From Siphonodentalium dalli (Eukaryota; Mollusca; Scaphopoda; Gadilida; Siphonodentaliidae): 64,000 nt of DNA. The stretch lies in NCBI GenBank assembly GCA_032622095.1, contig CP136061.1, positions 186,004,369 to 186,068,368 on the forward strand, in the 5' to 3' direction. Made by a program: the position numbers and the translations under genes. The notes under the pieces were generated by a model. The model had not been told where the DNA came from and searched no databases. It worked only from the letters and a program-made list of their open reading frames with translations. Within the stretch, counting starts at the first letter, position 1, and the number at the start of each line of letters is the position of its first letter. Positions 11,701-26,700 of the stretch are shown here, piece after piece.

Positions 11701-14700
11701 CACTGGTTTACAGGGTCAAAGTAAATATTGTTAGGCCAATGCAATCTCTTATATTTGCGAAGCTCCCTGTGGTTCAACACCAACATGGTAAAATATCTGG
11801 ACCAATTGTCAAGCTTGATCTGAGTTGTGGAACATCTCAAAGGCATTTTGATAAGAATTGTGAATGTGTTCATGCACATCGAAACCAGTGCCTCCATAAA
11901 TTTGATGTATTATCTTGAAGTAACATATAGTAATTGAAGTAAGACATAGCAGAGGTAAAGAATGAGTATATAAAGATAAATAATTATGCTTATTAAAGGG
12001 GTAGGCCAGAGATGGTCAAAATATACAACACACATAACTGAAAAGCCTACTCAGAATAAATGTCATAGATTGAAGTTTCTGACTCTGCTGGTGGTTGTAT
12101 AAGATCAAGCCTGATTATAGCGTGTCTGTAATTTGCAGAATGAGGTCCCCAGAGTGAATTTAGTGATGCTATCCAGTGTAGCAGGCTAGCATCACCAAAT
12201 ACACCCTCTGGGGACCTCATTCTACTTAGACCTCATCTTCTCTGGAAAGTTTCTTTATTATAAAATTTCTATAGAAATTTCTTCACATAGATTCTATTTC
12301 TTTTTAGTTTAGTTTCTCTATATCCCCAAATTGGCAGATGACACAATGCATAATTGAGGTTCCCAATGGGTGCCCATCACAATATTCACCAACTGGTAAC
12401 TTCAATCTGAGTCTATGTCTCTCCATAACAGATGAGACCATACAGAATGAGGTCCCCAGAGGGTGGTGAATTTGGTGATGCTAGCCTGCTATGCGAGATA
12501 GCATCACTAAATTCACCCTCTGGGGACCTCATTCTGCAAATGACAGGCACACTAAACTCAGGCTTGTATAAGATCTATATTCTTTCTCTAACAGAAATTC
12601 AGTGATTTCTGCTATTATATCAATCGACCACAATATAGATAGCTGGAAATTGATGAGATCTGTGCTCCGAATAAAATAACTGACGTTACAATGAAACCAA
12701 ACTATTTAAGTCAATTTTGTGTTGGAATTTGATTTATAATTGAAATATAGACAAAACTAAAAATATCTTAGTCCCTCGTATTCCTTCCATCTATCCTTCA
12801 GAGAATTCCTCTCATCCATTATTTAGAGAATTCCTCTCATCCATGTATTTATTTGAATTCTCTTCCATGACATATCTACATAACACTTTAGACTAAAGGA
12901 GTTAACAATAGTATTGTCCGGAGAAAGAGAGATTAGTCAAAGCAGATAATAGGTAATAAATAGAGGATCTCTAATGAGTCACAATTCTATACAAAATTTA
13001 TTAATAAAATTTAGTGGACAAGATTAATAAATTTTGTATAGAATTATGACAAAATTGAGATCCATTTTGTCACATAATCACATTTTAGCAAGGAAAAAAG
13101 ATCTTGAAACAGCTGGGGTTAAAACAAATTAATATGGATTCCCTAATTACAACCAAAGAGGAAGTAAAGACACCTTCAAGAAAATAGACAGTTCCATTTT
13201 AAATGTGTCTTTTCACGTTGACAAAAAACGACACTTATCACCCATGTTTATCTCACAGTCAACACTAAATAACCCAACACAAATGGAATATTATAATTAT
13301 ATTCTAATTAACATAATACTAAAGTTCCGCCATTGACATCGATATCAATGTGCTAAGCTGTTACGTCACTGCACATGCTGATAATACATGTGTGTCTGAC
13401 TAAAAAAATATGAGGCCGTATTTAGGGGCTAATTATGTGATAAATTCAGATCAGGCCTTCAATTTTAACCATTTCTTTACTAAATGGATTCTCCTATCAT
13501 TTATAAAAGTACACATTGGAATTGTCTATTATATAGAGGATCTACAACGAGTCCCCAGTTTATAGCGGAATTTACAAAACGAGTCCAGTAAATTAGGTCT
13601 GGACCGAGCCTTTGGCGAGGTCCAGACCTAATTTACTGGACGAGTTTTGTAATTTCCGCTATAAACTGGGGACGAGTTGTAGATTCTATTTATTACATGA
13701 TCCAAAACATCGACAAAACAAACTTAAATCGACAAATGTGACGCGAAATTAACGTCGGCTTCTATAAGGCATGCGATGACGTTTCACGTAACTATTCGTT
13801 GTTTGCCCGCGTAACGAAATAGTCCCAGATAAATACAGACTTTTTAACGCATTTAATGGCGTATATTTAATGACATAACTTTTCAAACTCTTCATTCGTA
13901 ATAGTTTGTTGGAAAAATATTGGAAGCCATAGTATTTTGAGACGTAGCGTACGGAATGTTAACAGGTCGACAAACCGGAAGTCAAAGGTCACCTGGCACT
14001 ATTTCCTGTTATTAAACGAACGTTTAATATCACAATTTATGGAATGGGTTTATTGAATGGAATAAGGGTAGGATCGTGTAATAAATATTATAAATCCACT
14101 ACCAAGGAATTTTTTTTTCAATTTATCAAAATTGTTTCAACTTATTTTTTTAGTTTTTTTTTTTCTAAATTAAAGGCAAAAATTATGAGGGGTGAAGGAG
14201 AGGGACAATATAGCCCTTTTGAGTATCTTGGGCTAACCCCCCCGAAATACAATTTGAAGGGTCTACTATATATCTGGAGGGGTTCATAATTGAGAACGCT
14301 CTTTATTGTCTATACCGTAACGATATTAAACATGGACGCTCTTTATTAGAGCCAATCATTGGATTTTTTCTAGGCTAACAATTAAAAAAATTCCTCTCTA
14401 GAAATATCTGCCATCAAAATGTAAAAAAAAAATGAACAACAATCACAAACTGAAAACAATGCCTGGCTAGCCTTCAATTTAAAAAATGTCGTTATGCCAA
14501 ACTGCATGCCATATTAATAATTATTGTAGTTTCGGCGGGAGTCTCCCGATATTGGGCACCATCTCCCGGGCTCCCGATCGGGAGATGGAATCTCCCGATA
14601 TCACGCACCCCCGTAAATCAAAATGAGAGTGCCTACGATTTTATGGCCTATCGCTGACACAAAGTGCAGGAAGTTATCTGCTTGTTATAATCTCCGATTG

Positions 14701-17700
14701 CAATTAGCCCTGAGTCAATTAAACAGGTCTTCATTGTCAAAGCATGCCTATCATTCAACCACCGTAATTGCGGCGATGCATAGTAAACAAAGGCACCATT
14801 GTTTACTGGCCGTCGTTTCGTATTTCTGTACTGGCTTCAACAGTGGATTACCAAATGACTGGCGACTCAGGGATGCCAAAACAGATTACATACGGCTATA
14901 TAATTCAGAGTGTCCGTGGAAAGTGGCAAAGTGTATGTGTTTATCATTTAACTATGTCGAAAAAATGTAAATGTGATTCTCCAGAAACACCTAGTAAAAA
15001 GAAGAGATATGACTCCAAGTTTCGTGATGCGTGGATTGTTGAACATCCGCTACCAGAGACGACATTTCGCAACATACCATCAGTGCAGAAGTTAAGTTTA
15101 CGAACTTTGTAGCTAGTGATGTACCGATTATCGGTATCGGCTATCGGATCGGGCCGATATATGTGGTATCGGCAAGATATCGGTATCGTTAAAATTTAGT
15201 CTCCCGACCGATATCGTTAACCGATACATGTCGCGTCCTTTGTGAACGTTGTTACACCAATTCCGACTTTAATATTAAATAAATGACGGGAATTTCCAGA
15301 AAAAATAGCGACTATTTTACGCACTGGTCAGCCCTCCATCACATACAGTGATATACCATGATCATGATGACAACATCGACATGTGACTGTTGGTACACTC
15401 ATGACCCAAATAAACATTTCCAAAGGTACCGTAGTTCGGTACGCTCAATAATTAAAGTTAAAACATAAACTGTATACAATTAAAATTACTTGTGAGTGCC
15501 GAGTAGCACATGTTGAAAGCGAATAACTGACGCCCCTGGCATTAGCGTGAGAATGGAATCTTCCTGTGAGTGAATCAGACTGATGTACCGGTATCATTTA
15601 GTGATGTATTCATGGGGGTGTGGAATTAATTCTGCACCACGTGCGACAGTAAGTTGTCACATTGTTATGATCTTCCCAAGGCGGACTCCGGGCGGTAAGA
15701 TCAAACGATTATTTGCATGCATTTGATGTCATCGAGTAGGAATCACTAACAAGCCACGTGTTGACAGATGACACAGTAAACTAAAAATCACAGTGTTTAT
15801 AAATAGACGAGTCACACTTGACCAGTTTGCATTAAAGTCGCCGCAGTCGTGACTCGCTATTCCTCAATAGAAACATCACGTGTTAACAATAGTTAAGTGT
15901 GTGTGTGTGTTTAAAGTGCTTTTGATTCAAATTGATTGACATTCTGGTATACGATGACTGAAGATGGAGGAGGTGACTAACTTGTTTGATAGAACCATCC
16001 GAACCAATCAGAGTGCTCTATGGGCGGGATTTGTATCTGCTGTCATGGGCAGAGAAAATGTCAACAATTTATGCGGGACATTGTTGGTGTTATTAAACGC
16101 AAGTTCAACTTCTGAAAAAGGTTGAGTTTGGCAAATTGAAATTTAAATTGCCGCCATTGACTCAATTGGATTACTAGTATGGACTGATTCCGTAAGGCAC
16201 GGTAACGGAATCAAACAAATATTGAGGAAATCTTATGAATGCAACGAAATATTAAATCGTTTTGCCATGGTTTTTGGGGAACGTAAACTAAACTTTTTTG
16301 CAACCAGGTTATCGCAATATCGGTTCTTTGCCGACAATATTTTGTAATTTAAACGACAAATTGATATGGAGTTTGGTTCATGTACAAGACTTATCGGTAT
16401 CTGTATCGGATCGGCCGATAATTCTACTAAAAATATCGGCTATCGGCTTTTACCGATAACCCCCGTATCGTTACATCACTATTTGTAGCAGAACATAACA
16501 TTCCATTTGCAGTAGCTGATCATTTCACCAAAAATTTGTTTTGACCAAAGTTATAAATAAAGCTGACGACATCACAGTGGTTCCGTACGACGTCAGGGAG
16601 AATCAACAAAGAGTGCGATGGAGTACTTTCCAAATTCTACCGAGATGTGCGGGCTTTCTACTCTGCGTTTGTCGGCAAAATGATAAAGAAGTTCCCCTTT
16701 AGCGAGAAAGTGTTACCGGATCTCAAACTCATCAATCCGAAACGAGAATTACGCGAGGAGATCGACATTAAATCGGTTGTGCGCTTGGCGAAGCGGTTCA
16801 ATTTAGATATAAACTTTGACGATCTGTGCGATGAATGGAACGATTATGTCACTGCAGTGAATCTTCCAGTTTACAACGATGAATTAGACAGGTGTGATGA
16901 ATACTGGATGTTGATTACAGGACTGAAAACCCTAGGTGGACAATTACTGTTCCCAAATTTGAGGACTCTCATGGTATGTGTGTTGTGTATACCAAACAGC
17001 AATGCCGATAGCGAGAGAGTGTTCTCGATTTGCAAAAAAGTGCATTGTTCGGAATTGAACAATGATACCATTTGCGCATTGTTATCATGCAAACTAAACA
17101 GACAGTTCATGTTACGACTTTGTTCCAAACAATGAAATGTTGAAAGATGCCAAATCTGCTACAATGTCATATAACAGGGAGCATTCTTCCAAGAAGTAAT
17201 TTGTCAATGTTAATATTGTTGATAATTATGTTGGAATAAAATTAATAAATTTAAATAAGTTTTATTTTCTTTATTTTCATGTTATGATGGAGGGATAATG
17301 CGATGAAAAAAAATCTCCATATTTCTCCCTATATTGGAAGACTGATCTCACTATTTCATATAATACCAGGTTGACATGTCTGCGCACGTATCGATCTTGA
17401 CTGGAAGGATTTTAGCAAGCGGTTCAGTCGTGCACTTCTCCACACAAAATGTTTCGTGTGAAGAAACAGACAGGAACATTATTATGACGAATATAAGCCA
17501 TCATGATACATGTACTAGTATAATAACCACCACCTATTTAATAACACCCCATTTGTGTTTAATTGTACTCCTATAGCGCACAACGGGATGACACTAGTGT
17601 GTAAACTAGCTTCTGAAATTGGTACAATACAACGAAGAAGAAGCTATATGGCCCAACTTGTATTCTTTCAGAAACAGTTCAATTAGTTTCGCACGAAATT

Positions 17701-20700
17701 CCACTCACTCATTACATTTCTGCATAAATTAATCTCATTTCACACAACTTTTATCGCCTCAAAGCAGTGCTCAAAGTGCATTTTATCCATCATTATTCGT
17801 TATATAATCTAACATTCTAGCAAAACCAGTTCACTATTCAGCACATTCAAACAGTTTTATTCAGTGATCGCTATTTATCGTATAGGCCTAGGTAATTAAC
17901 CGGCGACTGCAATATTTTATACGTAACTTATCAACTCGTTACGCGATTGGCGGAATTATTTCTAGCTCCACCCACCGCTGTCACCGGTAAGCAAATGCTG
18001 ATGATCGGTCATGTGACCGCGTTGTGGTCATGTGATCGCACTCACGTGACTTACACTTCGGATACTTCCGCGATTTAAAAAATATAATAATAATAAAAAT
18101 ACTATCTGCTCGATTTTGAATTTTCTTGGCGAAATGGGTCTGTTAGACATATATAATTAGTATTATGACGATAACAAAAATATTGTTTTGACAAACTAAT
18201 TCCTTTAACCAAAATTATTGTTGAGCAAATATTTCCTTAGTAACTGTCAATATCTTCCTCAAAACTATAGTTCCTCCATAATACTATTACGCACATACAA
18301 AAGGTGATATAAATGAAGGTATATATATGAAATTTAAATATCTGATAAAAAACAATAGATGTGGTCCAAATCCAATGTGTGGTGACCCAACAAATAAAGG
18401 GTCGCAGCAATCATGTAATATAACTTAATTTACTCATTCAAACATAGATTTCGCCCCAAAGCCCGTCCTCAGTATAGTAAAACAATCGCTTGATAAGTTT
18501 CTACATGTTTACATGAACAAACACAAATTATTTTGGCTGAAAGCTATGTTCGAATGAGCAAATTAAATGATATTACCTGATATAAATAGATGTGCTTTGG
18601 AGTGTTTGAAATAACTTTGAACTACCACACACAATATATATTTATATTTATAAATACAATAAATAGAACTGCTACTATGCCCCATATAATGGGTATCACC
18701 ACCATTTCGGTGCCAAAGATCTATATTGAAGACTAATTCATGCATTCTCTGTATAATATATCAGCGAATCTGGAGGACAACAACTCTGAGAATGTGGTGA
18801 GCCTTCAATACCAATCTTGGGAAATTTACAGGATAATGACAAATTTTATCTTACTTCATTCAGTAAAATAGTGAATAAAAATTAATTTGGTACCAGAACT
18901 ATTTCATTATGCATCTAGTATAGTTGACACTATGATACATCAATTCCAAGAATTTAAATGAAGAACATCAAGAGTTTTTTCTTTGTTCATCTCAACCAAC
19001 ATTTCAATTATCTTTGGCATAGTCATGAGAAATAACCCAACTGACTGGAGTGGGCTGGCCTATATACCGTTTTTAGAATTAATTAATGCGTATTGTTGAG
19101 ATAACTCATGGTCATCAGGAGTGTCACAGCACTGGTACAGTCAAGGTTTAGAATACAAAATCGGAAATCACTTATTCTTCTACAATATGTATAGGGGAAA
19201 CAAGCAAATTGTAAGATAAGTTTCAATAAGTATATTACAGTCAAACTTCAAAAACATTAAAAATCTCATGAAAAAGTTGAAGTGAAATTTGAAAACATGA
19301 CCACTTGGTCCCAATCTACCTTAACTTCTATGATTGAAAATAACTTGAAGTAATCATGTAATCCCAACAACTTAGATTTATCAAAGTTTGACTGTGGTTT
19401 ATATATTTATTATGAGATATATTCTTGGATATATACAGAGAGAAAAGACTGATATCACCAGACAAGAATAGTTTGTGACATGAAAAACATACCTGCACCC
19501 GCTGTATGTATAAAAATAATAAACTAACAAATATTAATCGTTTGAACAATGGAAATGGAAACTAAAGTAGATGTGAGAGCTTTAGAGCATAGCTTGATAA
19601 TGCCCCACAGAATTTGACACCCCAAATTAAGTTTCTCTCCAAAAATATTTGACGTCATTACACGAACAACATCATGAAATTTTGTCTGATCATAGACAAA
19701 ATTTGTTTGTAACATTATCAATTAGAAGTAACCACAATATACCCACTAAAACTAAATAGAAATCAATAATGGAAAATAAATCTGAAATATATGATTATTA
19801 TAAAACTACTATGTTATATAACAACAAAAAACAGCAACCCTTCATATCTAATAGATGACATGTTAGAATTTTCCATCATTAATTTATAGATTTGAACATA
19901 ATTGTAATCTACAACTACAGTATACAAGCATGCCCTGTGAATAAATTAATGGAGTGTCAGCACAACAGAAATTTAAGTCTATATCTGTCGCTGATGACAT
20001 ATCCTTAGACTTTTTTTCTGGTCTTGCGACCAAATTGCATCTCATTGAATGTTGATTAACGTTATTTTAAAAACTTTAACACCAATACACTCCATATTAT
20101 TCAACTAGTAAACTGTTAAAAATAGTAGCACACTAATTAGAAACTCCTCAAAATATTTGTAAAGCATGCTGCCGTACCTTGTTTATATGTCTGCTTGAGG
20201 AGAAGTGGCTCCAATGAAGGATCAAGCTCCTCTCCAACATTCTCCAGCAGTAATGGGTTACCAAACTGTATGCAATTCTCCAATGTCCTCATATAATCGG
20301 AGTCCGACAGTTTGATCACTGAAAGAGTGTTGTCTTTCTCTGAATTTTTCACCCACTTGTTCGCTTGGCCTTGGGGATCTATCATCAATGGCCTGAAAGT
20401 CAAACACAGGAGATATTCTTTAAGGATAGTTTCAGATAAGGATAACAAACATATTACTTTTATAGTATTAAAATTAAATTTACTTTTTCTTAACAATCCC
20501 CACAATTTAATAGGAATCCTTCCCCACTTCATCTGTCTGCATGTCATCTGCTGATATTTCCTAAACATTTCCCGATGAATAATAGACCATTCCAATGTAT
20601 ACTCTTGTAACTGAATGGGATAATCCATTGAGTGAAGAATGGCTTAACATTTAAATTAGGAATTATAGATTGTACATATATTGCTGATTTTAATGCATTT

Positions 20701-23700
20701 TATTAACTTTACTTTCATGAAACACTAGAGCATAGATGTCAATAAGGCAATAAGTTTGAAAACATGAAACATGTCATTAAAACAAACCAAATGAGAGGCT
20801 TTTCTGTGATAAAAATTTGCTGCATGTTTAATAATTTCTTATCACTTTGAATAAAAGTTTCTTACCATCTCCTTCCCATAGCAACAATGACACCATTGTC
20901 AATTGAAAAACTGTCCTTGGGCAACCCAGCTATGTTCCAGGCCTGAATTTTGATAGGCTCTCCAAGTGTCTTTGTTAAAGAGAAATTTTGTGAGCAAGGT
21001 ATTTTCTTCTCCTGCAATGATACAACAGAACATGGTAATATTCCTATATAGCAAACATAAATATAATAGGTTCTCCATTGTATATCAGGATAACAGAAGA
21101 AAGTATTAGCCCAATTCATTCCCTCAGAGAATTCTTGAGTCAACAAGGCTCAGAATTCTCGTAAAAATAAGCAGCCAGCACCCATATTCAAAATCGAACT
21201 GTTCTGCTAATCAATGAGCCCATTCACCAAATATTATCAAATTTAAGTGATTATTACTAAATATTCTAAATATCAACCGTAACACATTTCAGATGGACGG
21301 ATGGAAGGACTTATATGGAAACATGATAAATTAACAACTTACAGAACAAACGGCAACCCATTCTTTGATTCCCAGGTCTCTGAATGCACCGGTGAATGGT
21401 CCGAGATAAGCGATAACACCTGCAGATATCAGCACATCTCCCATCAGATTATCATATATCGTCTGAAGCTCTTCAGCTGTCATTGTCCAACGGTCCTTCT
21501 CACCACCCAAGCCTCCAATCAATTTCTCAGCCCTCTGCAATTTCTTAGCACAGAGATCTACTTGGAATTCCAAATCCGCCTTCTTCTGTGTCATGGCTGC
21601 AAAGCTGTCTTTCAAATCTTGCAGTCTCTTCTCAACAGCAGCCAGTTCTGCTCGTTTGTTATTTAATTTTAACATTGTTTCTGACAGTTCTTTTTCTGCC
21701 GCAGCCAGCATGATTTTTTTCGGAGCAACATGTTTTGCAACGCGGTCATATATCTCCATGGCAAGAATCCATTTGCACAAGCCTTCAGCAGCTGATGATG
21801 CATTGGCAACTTTAGCTGGATCAAAATCAGGATTTGTGCAATATTCCTTTCTTATTTTTGCCATAGTATGTACCTGAGAACAAAATATGTTTATATCTAT
21901 TTTAGGAAGTAAAGTTATATCTATATATCACATGAAACCCCAATTATATCATTTAAAAAGCCATTACATATTTCCTTATATCTCACTAGTGATGAATAGG
22001 TATGTGCTTCCCGGGATACTTGACATCACGCCAACAAAATTAACGCACTAATTAATTCTATTTCGAAAAGCCGTGTATGACACCAACACCAGACATTGCT
22101 AAATGATTGCTTTGTTCAATAAAGTTAAATTCTTGTCCAACTTTGCACTAACGAAAATAGGCACAAAAACAAAGAGGCAAATTGGGGGGGGGGGGGAACT
22201 ATATTTTTCGTCGCCAGCCAGTCGTATACAGTTGTGCGGCCAATGCCATACATGTATGCATTTAGCATGCATTTTTCAGCTTCTTTTAAAGATTTTGATT
22301 TGTTAAAAAAGCATAAAGCTCTAGTTTTTTTTCCATGTGATATACAAGATCTTCAACTAGTCATGTTGGAATATAAGATTTTGATTCGAGTCGAGGAACC
22401 CACCCATGAAAGCTCAGAACAAATTTGTGAATCAAATTTATCAAACTAGTTTCATAAAATCTTATATCCCAACATAACTCGCTGGAGATCCTATATATAT
22501 CATACTAGCAGGTTAGCCCGCCACTGGCGGCATTCGTCCCATGGCTTTGTTCGAAAAAGCAATTGCAACAGGTTCCGAAATTTCGGCAATAGTCAGAAAC
22601 ATGACAATTTTAATTTAATTTTTTGTTTTTCAATGAGTTAATTATTTTGTTTTTCAATGAGTTAATTGTGCTTTTTTAATTTTTTAATTGAAATTTGTGT
22701 TTTTAAATTTTACCCGATTTTTTTTGGTTTTTCAAGGAGTTAATTGTGCCTTTTTAATTTAGTTTTTCAATTTTACCCGATTTTTTTTTTTTTTTTCAAT
22801 GAACCCGTCCATGACACTTCCCGTATTTAGCAAGTTTGAGCTCAATCGGTTCGAGTCTATAAAGGACACACACATATATATGACACTTCCCGTAGGTAGC
22901 AAGTTTGAGCTCAATCGGCATTCCCTGGAATTTCCCAGTAAATATTTAGCAAGTTTGAGCTCAATCGGTTCGAGTCTATAAAGGACACACTCATATATAT
23001 GACACTTCCCGTAGGTAGCAAGTTTGAGCTCAATCGGCATTCCCTGGAATTTCCCAGTCACCAACGCGGCGTAATTTTGGTACATATATAGAGACCAATT
23101 GTCCATCGGCTGTCATGTGTAGTAAAGATGTCTTATAAGCCGACATTGCCGTGGGGATGCCCGTTCCTACACGCGTTTTCGATTCTATGAAGTACCCACA
23201 TATATACACACATATTAATAGTAGATTGGCAGATTCCAGTAGCTTTATAACGGTATATCTGGGGAGAAATGATATTTTTTTAAATATAATATATATTTCC
23301 TTAAAGAAAGCCTGAACACTGAACTATATGGATAGATGTCCTGCGTTTGTAAACCATAGCAGAAAAGGGGTTAACTTTTTGTGGTCGCCTACGGTCACTC
23401 ACGGTCTTCACTCTTCAATGGCTTGCCTCGGAATCAGTCACGCATGCGCAGTCCCAATATAATTCACTGTACAGATTGAATTAGCCAGTTTATTTTCAAC
23501 TCAATCAGAAGATTGGCGAGTCGCGGGGTTGGGAATGGCACCGCCATGGGAGGGCCCTATGATAGTTCAGTGTTCAGGCTTTCTTTAAGGAAATATATAT
23601 TATATTTTTAAAAATATCATATTTCCGCTAAAGGAAGCCCTCACACTGAACTATATGGATTAGAATGCAAGCCCAGGAGGAGGCACGAGCAATAAAGTTA

Positions 23701-26700
23701 ATAGCCAAATTTTGAGTAAAGGTACTCTTTTAAAACAGATTGTACCATATATGAACACTTTAATGAATCTGTTAGGATTATTTACGTGAAATAACTCATA
23801 TAGTTAGAGTGCTATATTGCTCAAATGTGTACCGCCCCCCTTCTTTTGAAACAAACATCCCATGAGGTGCCATCCAATGCATAGTTGCGAGCGAACCGAG
23901 CAAGTATAACGGAAGAAGAAACTCTTCGTTCTTCTCTGTGTCGTCTTCTTCAGCTGTCTGTTCTAAGGTCCCACCCGTCAAGGTCCCATGATGCAGGATC
24001 ATGAAGGAAGGAGACTAACTCACTCTCCGCCTTAGCGACAGAACGACCAGCACAGACGGAGGCCCACTCCGACGATGGCGAGACAACCAAAGTTAACTAA
24101 CTGCTATTCGCCAAAGAAAAAGCCAGAGAACCTGATGCCAAATTTGTGGCACAGGGATTGAGTTGAGAACCCATTAGGCCAAACAGGTTGTACAACGATA
24201 ATGGAGTCAAGCCATCTGAACAGAGGGAGCCCCCACCACCGCATCTTGCAAGGTGGTCATGCCCCCTGTCGTTCTTAGAACAGCTTCCTTGTTTTTCTTC
24301 TACTGATCACATGTCTCTGAGGTACCTATGCATCACAAGATATCCGACAGAAATCCTGTGATACAAATCTTACGCGTATATAAATATATAAAAATGATAT
24401 AAAAAATATATATCAAGGTGATCTATAAGTCAGCAATGAGATCATTGCAGAAGGCCCTTTGGCTCTTTGACAACTGAAATCAGTTCAAATGATGTACAAT
24501 GTAATCAGATGATAACCACGGGTAAATTGTCACCATACGGAATATTCAGTTCTGAGCCTCTGCCCAGAACATCATGTCACTTTCCCCCCCCAAACATGCA
24601 GCAGAACGACCTAGGTGTGTGATAGGTATGTTAGTGTGAGGCATGCAGCAAACTAGGGAAAGACCCCCTCCAAAATGGCTCGCTGATTAAGGAAACAAAT
24701 GAAATTATCATCCTCCTAGTAAAGGACACACATCCCTTTATAATGTTGTTACTTATTGAATTTTAAGAGCCATGATAGAGAGGAGCTCCCCCGACCTAAG
24801 TGGTCCTGTTGAAGGCATGTTTAAGGAAATACCGCCATTCTCAAAGCAACCGACCAGAAAAACGGGGTGACACCCCGGTCATGACCACGGTGATACCGGC
24901 AATAAACGGTAGCGGTATCGAGACGGTCATGGCGTGGAGTTACGGCACTGGGCGACAACGACACCGTGGCCCCTTAGCGGGCACCGCATTAATTTTGTCG
25001 AATACCGCGTCGATCTCCATGGAACCCCCTTAGGGGAGGCATTTACTCACACACACCTGCTCGCGTCAACAAGCGTTATCAGTACCGTGGTATTGGAGGA
25101 TACCGCGGTATAGTACCGCCACACCAACGGGGTGACACTACGCTATTGGTGGTCAATTACTCTAAGTATAGCGGTAGGACAAATCCAGCATAGACCGAAG
25201 CGAGCAGAGTTGTCAGCATGGTTTCAGGCCCTTATGATTGGGCGGCTGGTGCCATGTGGTTGGGATCCCCTCATATGGGTTGGTCCCTGCCTGCAAGGAA
25301 AGGTCTGATGGCTAGTCAATGAGCTTCCTCGAAAGCTGAGCTGGACAGCGCAAACGTCTTTGCCTGTTTTATTGTCGAATGTTGATAGGACAAATCCGGC
25401 ATATACCGAAGCGCGCAGAGTTGGCAGCATGGTTTCAGGCCCTTTTGATCGGGTGTCTGGTGCCATGGGGTTGGGATCCACTCGGACTGGGTGGTCCCCT
25501 GCCTGCAAGGAAAGGTCTATAACGCTAGTCAATGAGCTTCCTAGAAAGCTGAGCTGGACAGTGCAAACGTCTTTGCCCGCGTTATTGTCTATAGGCGTGC
25601 CTTCTTGTTAATTTTATTACCATGTGCCAGATAATCAAATTGATATTGGTAATAGGAGTATGAAGAGCCATGAGATGTACTCTTGTGTCTGTAATAAACG
25701 TACATGCACGTTTATTAAAATTTGGAAGATTTTCCACCCTGCACAAGGCTTTATATTCCAGTCTGTTAATTGTGTGCATTTTTGGAAGACATGTCTTGAC
25801 AGGCCGATTTTGCCCCCCCCCCCCCCCACTTCAAATCTTAAGAGGGTGTTATAAATTCCGAGTAAATGTCAGTATACTGTAACAATATATTGATATTGCA
25901 CCACGTATCAGGTTTTAACGATTGCTGTTATATTATTAACTCACAATAGGCCATGCCAAATAGTTTATTGGTAAATAGAATAATAAATTTGTTTCGCCCT
26001 GTACTTATATTCCAGACTGCACTTTTATTCCGGACACGAGAGTACTCTGTCGGTCAGGCCATTGGCAGGGTCGTTGTGGCACGTGACAAGAGAAATGCTT
26101 TCCATGTAAATGTGCTTCATTCATGTGTGAAGTCTATTGACCAGTGTGTCAGTCGCGGGTCGTGTACCTTACCTATGAAATGTATATCACAGGTAAGATA
26201 GATCGAGTTCTCGATGCATTTTGAAGACGGTGGTACGAGTGCGCAGGGCGTGCCAGGAGGGCTTGAGAGTTCATAGTTCAGTAGGAAGAAGCCTATAGAT
26301 GAGATAATCCGTGGATAGGAAATCACGATCCGCAGCTTCTGCCTTACCGATGCCAGACTGTGACGACCGAAAAGACCCACAGTCTGACGTATTGTGTGCA
26401 GACGGGTCGTCATCGAAAGCCTCAGACGCCTTGGGGTGTAAGGATAGCATGTCGCTCCCTGCCCTAGCGTCGGAACGACCTGCAATGTCCATAATGGACG
26501 ACAAAACACTAGAGGGAGGCCCATTCCGGCGATGGCTCAATCGAGGTGTAAATACCCCCCATGGAATTTTTAAACTACGGCCAACTGCTTGAGCAAAAGG
26601 CTGATAAACTGAGTTCCAATTTTGGAGTCCAGTGTCGAAATGAAGAATCCCATAGCCAAAACTGGTTTCTTCTGATAACCGGAAGGAGGTGGAGCCATCG

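Larger units (their letters stand above)
14521..17300 (+). mobile_element. hAT-related transposon remnant carrying a broken transposase gene
   Basis: The 5' side (14530-14610) has CGGCGGGAGTCTCCCGATAT, also found in the non-autonomous element at 57309-58352. The 3' side has a TCTCCCTATATTGG word near 17325, again like those elements. In between lie pieces of a hAT transposase-like gene (14954-17135) and an inserted hAT MITE (15114-16481). I did not find outer terminal repeats, so this copy is truncated. Confidence 0.65.

Noticed and set aside
20137-20628. 163-codon minus frame as one exon
   Set aside because: Only 20178-20392 matches dynein. The rest is intron, including a TTAA-MITE fragment, and splice sites fit the shorter exon.
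23796-24002. 68-codon frame conserved at 63287-63493 as a gene
   Set aside because: Conservation is explained by the high overall identity of the two element B copies; neighbouring non-coding sequence is equally conserved.
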